The translations under genes and the position numbers were made by a program. A stretch of 8,910 nucleotides of DNA from a bacterium. Its GTDB lineage: Archaea > Thermoplasmatota > Thermoplasmata > Lutacidiplasmatales > UBA184. This document shows positions 6,131 through 8,910 of this stretch, piece after piece; the stretch's first letter is position 1, and each line of letters starts with the position of its first letter. The notes beneath the pieces were generated by a model. It ran no database searches. It was not told the origin of the DNA and saw nothing but the letters and a program-made list of their open reading frames with translations. The stretch spans positions 1-8,910 of the forward strand of contig JAKBKR010000063.1 in the NCBI GenBank assembly GCA_021832495.1, in the 5' to 3' direction.

Positions 6131-6703
6131 TCAAAGCGGGACGCCGCACGCGTCGCAGCGTTCGAGATCGTCGGGGTTCAACACATGGCATTTGGGGCAG
6201 GGCACCAGTGCGACCCGGGGCTTCTGCGCAGGGGACGGGGGCGGTGGGGCCGTCCGGGGCACCGGCCTGGATCGGAAATCGTAACGAGGAGGTTCGCTCG
6301 GTGGCTCCCGGTACCCGCGGACCGTACGGATCGCAGCTTGGATCTCTTGTTGGACTAAGGATATCTCGACGCCCAATATCCGAAAGGCAAGACGCCCCAA
6401 ATCCAAGGAGCGGTCGGCCGTACCCACCGTGGTCAGTGCTTCGAGACGGCACTCAAGCTTTGGGATCTCCTCGAAACGGTGGTTGGTCATCCGTTCCCGC
6501 ACGAAGACCAGGCGGCGGTCCGTGAGGAAGAGGTACCCTCTCATGTCGAGGGACAGCGAATCACTCCACCACCCTCGATCGAATTCCTGCCGGAACGTCC
6601 TGGAGGGCCGCCGGGTCATCTGGATGGCCCGCCAGCCATGGAGCACCACCTCCCCATCCTCTCGCTCGAAAGCGTTGATGGCGAGGTCCGGTATGGGTTC
6701 CAT
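6131..6703 (-). CDS. PH/GRAM-like domain protein with C-terminal zinc ribbon, function unknown
   Basis: A 190-aa protein without a recognised orthologue. Residues about 8-130 look like a bacterial-type PH or GRAM domain: GYLFLTDRRLVFV (56-68) is the typical strand with the T-x-R-R-hydrophobic signature, and a C-terminal helix runs through SLVQQEIQAAIRTVR (115-129). A proline-rich linker follows (about 133-165). A zinc ribbon ends the protein, with Cys169, Cys172, Cys183 and Cys186 in C-x2-C-x10-C-x2-C spacing. No signal peptide or membrane segment is visible, so it should be cytoplasmic. I chose ATG 6703 because GGGAGGG lies about seven bases upstream. The frame extends to a TTG at 6751, but with no such site. 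A faint TATA-like CTTTAA at 6735-6740 could serve it; the 70-bp gap from the purine gene also permits read-through. Convergent with trmG10, so no shared unit is implied. A membrane-lipid or protein-docking role is only a family-based guess. Confidence 0.72.
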   Translation of the reverse strand: MEPIPDLAINAFEREDGEVVLHGWRAIQMTRRPSRTFRQEFDRGWWSDSLSLDMRGYLFLTDRRLVFVRERMTNHRFEEIPKLECRLEALTTVGTADRSLDLGRLAFRILGVEISLVQQEIQAAIRTVRGYREPPSEPPRYDFRSRPVPRTAPPPPSPAQKPRVALVPCPKCHVLNPDDLERCDACGVPL

Positions 6704-6710
6704 TGCGCTA

Positions 6711-6717
6711 CCCTCCC
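6711..6717 (-). promoter_or_regulatory. strong Shine-Dalgarno that fixes the start of the PH/zinc-ribbon gene
   Basis: The minus strand reads GGGAGGG here, followed by TAGCGCA and the ATG at 6703. It is one of the best Shine-Dalgarno matches in the window and argues against the upstream TTG at 6751. Confidence 0.6.
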
Positions 6718-6773
6718 AGGGAACCTTGATGCTGTTAAAGCGCTTCGCCAACGTCCGGGGTGCGAACTGGGCC

Positions 6774-8426
6774 TCAGTAGGAAGGGTAGAACACTCCCAG
6801 TGCGGGTATGCTCACCCCGCTTCCACGTTCCATGCGGCCTATGGCGCGAGCCTTGATCGTAGAGCATTGGGAAAGCCGCGCCAACGCGGCCTTCGCATGG
6901 CGCTCCCGCACTGCGACGATGAAGCCGATCCCCATGTTGAACGTGCGGTAAAGCTCCTCCGCTGGTAGGCCGGATTGCTCCTTCGCCCATGCAAAGAGTC
7001 CGCTCGGCTCCGGCATTCCGTCGAGGGTGAACTGGAGATCGGAGGAAAGCCGCAGGAGGTTCTTCCGGAATCCCCCTCCGGTAATGTGCGCCATGGCGAC
7101 CGGATACCCCGCCTCGAGCAGGGGTTCCACGCAGGGTGCATAGATGTGCGTGGGCCGCAAGAGGGCACTTCCGAGGGTAAGCCGTTCCCCCGGGATGTGC
7201 GTGTCCAACGGGATACGGTGGTCCGAGAGGAGCCGCCGCACGAGGGTGTACCCGTTCGCATGGAACCCCGAGGAGGAAAGACCGATGAGCACGTCCCCTG
7301 CCCGGAGACGATCTCCCGTGAGCGGGGCCGTACGCGGGGCGAACACGCCGAGCGCCGTGGCGGAGAGATCGTAGCGGGAGGTAAGGAGGCTCGGAACCAC
7401 GGCCGTCTCGCCACCGAGCAGGTGGGTGCGGGACTTCTTCAGCCCGTCATTGAGCCCCCGGCCTATCTCCCGTAACACTCGGTCCTCGGGTTCCCGGCAC
7501 ATGATGTGGTCGACGAGACCAATGGGAACGGCCCCGATGGCCGAGAGATCGTTCACGTTCACCGCGACCATGTCCTCCGCCACCTCGCGCCATCGTTCGA
7601 GCTCCTCGGCGAGGAGCACCTTGGTCCCGACCCCATCCGTGGTCAGGGCGAGCAACTGGTTGCGGTACCGGATGACCCCAGCGAAGGCGCCGGACCCGGT
7701 GATCGGGATGCCCCGAGAGGTGGGGGGACGGTATGTAACGGCCTTGTTGAGTGCCCCGATCCCTTTCCGGACCCGTCCGGTGTCGACCCCCGAGCTCGCG
7801 TAGGTGACGGGTCCGGTTCGCCAAGGAAGGGGCAATTTCCCCGAGGCAAAGTCCCGGATCACCGAGATCATCAATTCATGCTCGAGCGGACGTTGTCGCT
7901 CGGCGAGTTGCTCCGGAGCTTCCCCCGGGAGGATGGGGAAAGAACGCTGGGCGATCGTGGGACCCCGGTCCACATCCGGTGTGACGAGGTGGACCGTGGA
8001 CCCGGTCGTAGTATCCCCCGATTCTAGAATGGCCTTTTGGACACGGAGACCATACATGCCAGGGCCGCCGAAGCGGGGGAGGAGCGAAGGATGAAGGTTG
8101 ATGATCCGGCCGGAAAAGCGCTCCAGGACCGGGCCGCGGAGTATCCTCAGGTACCCGGCGAGCACGATGAGCTCGGCGCCTGAGGCCACCAAGTGCGCGG
8201 CCAGGGCCGACTCCCAATCCGAGGGCCCCATCGGTGGGGGGGCGATCACGAGCGTCGGAAGACCGAGCCGGGAGGCACGCTCGAGCGCCCGGGCCCCAGG
8301 ACGGTCCGATGCGACCAGCACCACTCGGCCGGCGATGGTACCGGTGGATACCGCCTCGGCGATCGCCTGCATGGTGGTCCCCTCGCCGGAAACCAGGATG
8401 GCGATCCGGAGCGGGTCTTGGGCCAT
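6774..8426 (-). CDS. purN-purM: PurN-PurM fusion: GAR formyltransferase plus AIR synthetase
   Basis: A 550-aa bifunctional purine enzyme. Residues about 5-197 are PurN, which transfers formyl from 10-formyl-tetrahydrofolate to GAR. It has the phosphate loop SGEGTT (13-18), INLHPSLLP with catalytic Asn110 and His112, GGPGMYG, and the aspartate Asp153 in DVDRGP. Residues about 205-550 are PurM, which makes AIR from FGAM with ATP. Its motifs are YASSGVDTG (209-217), DGVGTK (264-269), VNVNDLSAIGA (289-299), GGETA (338-342), GLSSSGFHANGYTLVR (382-397), HITGGG (447-452) and FNMGIG (496-501). Both domains appear complete and join without a stop. PurL, for the intervening step, is not in the window. 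I prefer ATG 8426, five bases after GGTGA; a GTG at 8435 would add three residues. The TldD-family gene upstream ends just before, so co-transcription is likely. The PurN half is of the GMYG type and departs from common residues at its phosphate loop. Confidence 0.93.
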   Translation of the reverse strand: MAQDPLRIAILVSGEGTTMQAIAEAVSTGTIAGRVVLVASDRPGARALERASRLGLPTLVIAPPPMGPSDWESALAAHLVASGAELIVLAGYLRILRGPVLERFSGRIINLHPSLLPRFGGPGMYGLRVQKAILESGDTTTGSTVHLVTPDVDRGPTIAQRSFPILPGEAPEQLAERQRPLEHELMISVIRDFASGKLPLPWRTGPVTYASSGVDTGRVRKGIGALNKAVTYRPPTSRGIPITGSGAFAGVIRYRNQLLALTTDGVGTKVLLAEELERWREVAEDMVAVNVNDLSAIGAVPIGLVDHIMCREPEDRVLREIGRGLNDGLKKSRTHLLGGETAVVPSLLTSRYDLSATALGVFAPRTAPLTGDRLRAGDVLIGLSSSGFHANGYTLVRRLLSDHRIPLDTHIPGERLTLGSALLRPTHIYAPCVEPLLEAGYPVAMAHITGGGFRKNLLRLSSDLQFTLDGMPEPSGLFAWAKEQSGLPAEELYRTFNMGIGFIVAVRERHAKAALARLSQCSTIKARAIGRMERGSGVSIPALGVFYPSY

Positions 8427-8431
8427 TCCGC

Positions 8432-8436
8432 TCACC
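8432..8436 (-). promoter_or_regulatory. Shine-Dalgarno GGTGA before the purN-purM start
   Basis: GGTGA lies five bases upstream of ATG 8426 and matches the archaeal 16S rRNA tail complement GGAGGTGATC. It overlaps the alternative GTG start at 8435-8433, and this is why I favour the ATG. It sits immediately after the stop of the upstream gene (8440-8438). Confidence 0.5.
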
Positions 8437-8437
8437 G

Positions 8438-8910
8438 TTAGAACGACGTGGCGCTGCTGAACGCCACCCCTCGGGTAAGGATCTCAGGCACGACCGGGGC
8501 GAAAACTCCTCGTTCATCGGCACAACACAGGAGCTCCCGACCGGTGGATTCCGTCCTCCGCAAGATGCCGAGGATGCTTTCGGTCATGCGCAGGTTGGCG
8601 ACCGGGTGATGGACCTTTCCGTTCTCGACCCAGTAGGTTCCGTCACGGGTCATGCCGGTCACGATCGTCCTTTGCCGATGCACGAAACGCACATAGTGGA
8701 GGCGGGTGACAAAGATCCCGCGACCGAGTCGGGTTATGAGTTCCTCGTGGGATGCGGTCCCCGGCTCGAAGGTGACGTGCCGTGGGACGGGGCCAAGTTG
8801 CCCGTAGGGCGCCTCCGGTGGAAGGGCATTCCCTGTGCTCGGAACCCCGGCCCGCGCCGCGGTCAGGAGATCGTGGGCCGGTCCTCGGGCGACACCATGG
8901 TCGAAAGCAT
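8438..8910 (-). CDS. TldD/PmbA-family protein, C-terminal part (5' end outside window)
   Basis: The frame is open from the window edge at 8910 to TAA at 8440-8438, giving 156 complete codons of a C-terminal TldD/PmbA (peptidase U62, TldD/TldE) domain. Recognisable blocks are AFDHGVARG, then GVPSTGNALPP, then EELITRLGRGIFVTRLHYVRFVH in two adjoining stretches, and TGMTRDGTYWVENGKVHHPV. These give the STGN and G-[IL]-[FY]-V-T features of the family. The family includes metalloproteases that degrade or mature peptides, acting as a TldD-TldE pair. The zinc-binding HExxxH region, if present, would lie outside the window, so I cannot say whether this is the catalytic TldD or the non-catalytic TldE/PmbA partner. 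The lack of a clear C-terminal glycine-cysteine motif leans to TldE-like. An internal GTG at 8692 is not the start, since conserved sequence continues upstream. It ends 2 bp before the alternative purN-purM GTG. Confidence 0.85.
   Translation of the reverse strand, partial: AFDHGVARGPAHDLLTAARAGVPSTGNALPPEAPYGQLGPVPRHVTFEPGTASHEELITRLGRGIFVTRLHYVRFVHRQRTIVTGMTRDGTYWVENGKVHHPVANLRMTESILGILRRTESTGRELLCCADERGVFAPVVPEILTRGVAFSSATSF

Noticed and set aside
5794..6525. A 243-codon plus-strand frame crossing the end of trmG10 and the zinc-ribbon gene
   Set aside because: It spans the convergent boundary of two supported genes in a different frame, with no motif of its own.
7876..8523. A 215-codon minus-strand frame overlapping the PurN region
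   Set aside because: It runs in another frame through the conserved PurN domain and the TldD junction; it is a shadow of high GC content.
1..8910. tRNA, rRNA, CRISPR, insertion sequence or attachment-site signals
   Set aside because: Gaps between genes are about 70 bp or less. I saw no cloverleaf, spaced direct repeats, transposase motifs or terminal inverted repeats.

Overview
The window looks like a piece of a compact, GC-rich archaeal chromosome. The grounds are an archaeal-type phosphoglucosamine mutase, an archaeal TrmG10-type tRNA methyltransferase, a Mut7-C ribonuclease-domain protein with a zinc ribbon, and TATA-box promoters that place predicted transcription starts close to the start codons. 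A high-GC euryarchaeal or Thermoplasmata-like lineage is my guess; no rRNA or other placement marker is present. Genes are packed tightly: four neighbouring pairs have start/stop contacts (three ATGA or GTGA overlaps and one 2-bp gap), and the largest gene-free gap is about 70 bp. I see no tRNA, rRNA, insertion sequence or CRISPR array.

Layout. Positions 1-67 may hold the last codons of a plus-strand gene. Positions 68-1717 are a minus-strand unit. Read in transcription order, it is a small unrecognised protein with an internal AbrB-like repeat, a SLOG/LOG-type nucleotide-binding Rossmann protein (TIGR00725-like), and a CoA-pyrophosphatase-like Nudix hydrolase. A TATA-like element and a perfect 14-bp palindrome lie just upstream. 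Positions 1779-4534 are a second minus-strand unit: archaeal GlmM followed by an APC-family amino-acid permease. A near-palindromic TATATAT element at 4561-4567 separates GlmM from a divergent plus-strand pair, a Mut7-C/zinc-ribbon protein followed by TrmG10 (4608-6106). A convergent minus-strand gene at 6131-6703 encodes a PH/GRAM-like domain with a C-terminal zinc ribbon. The right end is a minus-strand pair: the C-terminal part of a TldD/PmbA-family protein, cut by the window edge, then one long gene fusing PurN and PurM.

Functions are mostly housekeeping: steps 3 and 5 of purine synthesis in one polypeptide, amino-sugar phosphate interconversion, tRNA modification, amino-acid transport and nucleotide-metabolite clean-up. 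The less ordinary points are the PurN-PurM fusion, the repeat-containing possible regulator with a palindrome in its own promoter, its linkage to a SLOG and a Nudix protein, and the PH-zinc-ribbon protein. I found no evidence of a defence system or other mobile cargo.
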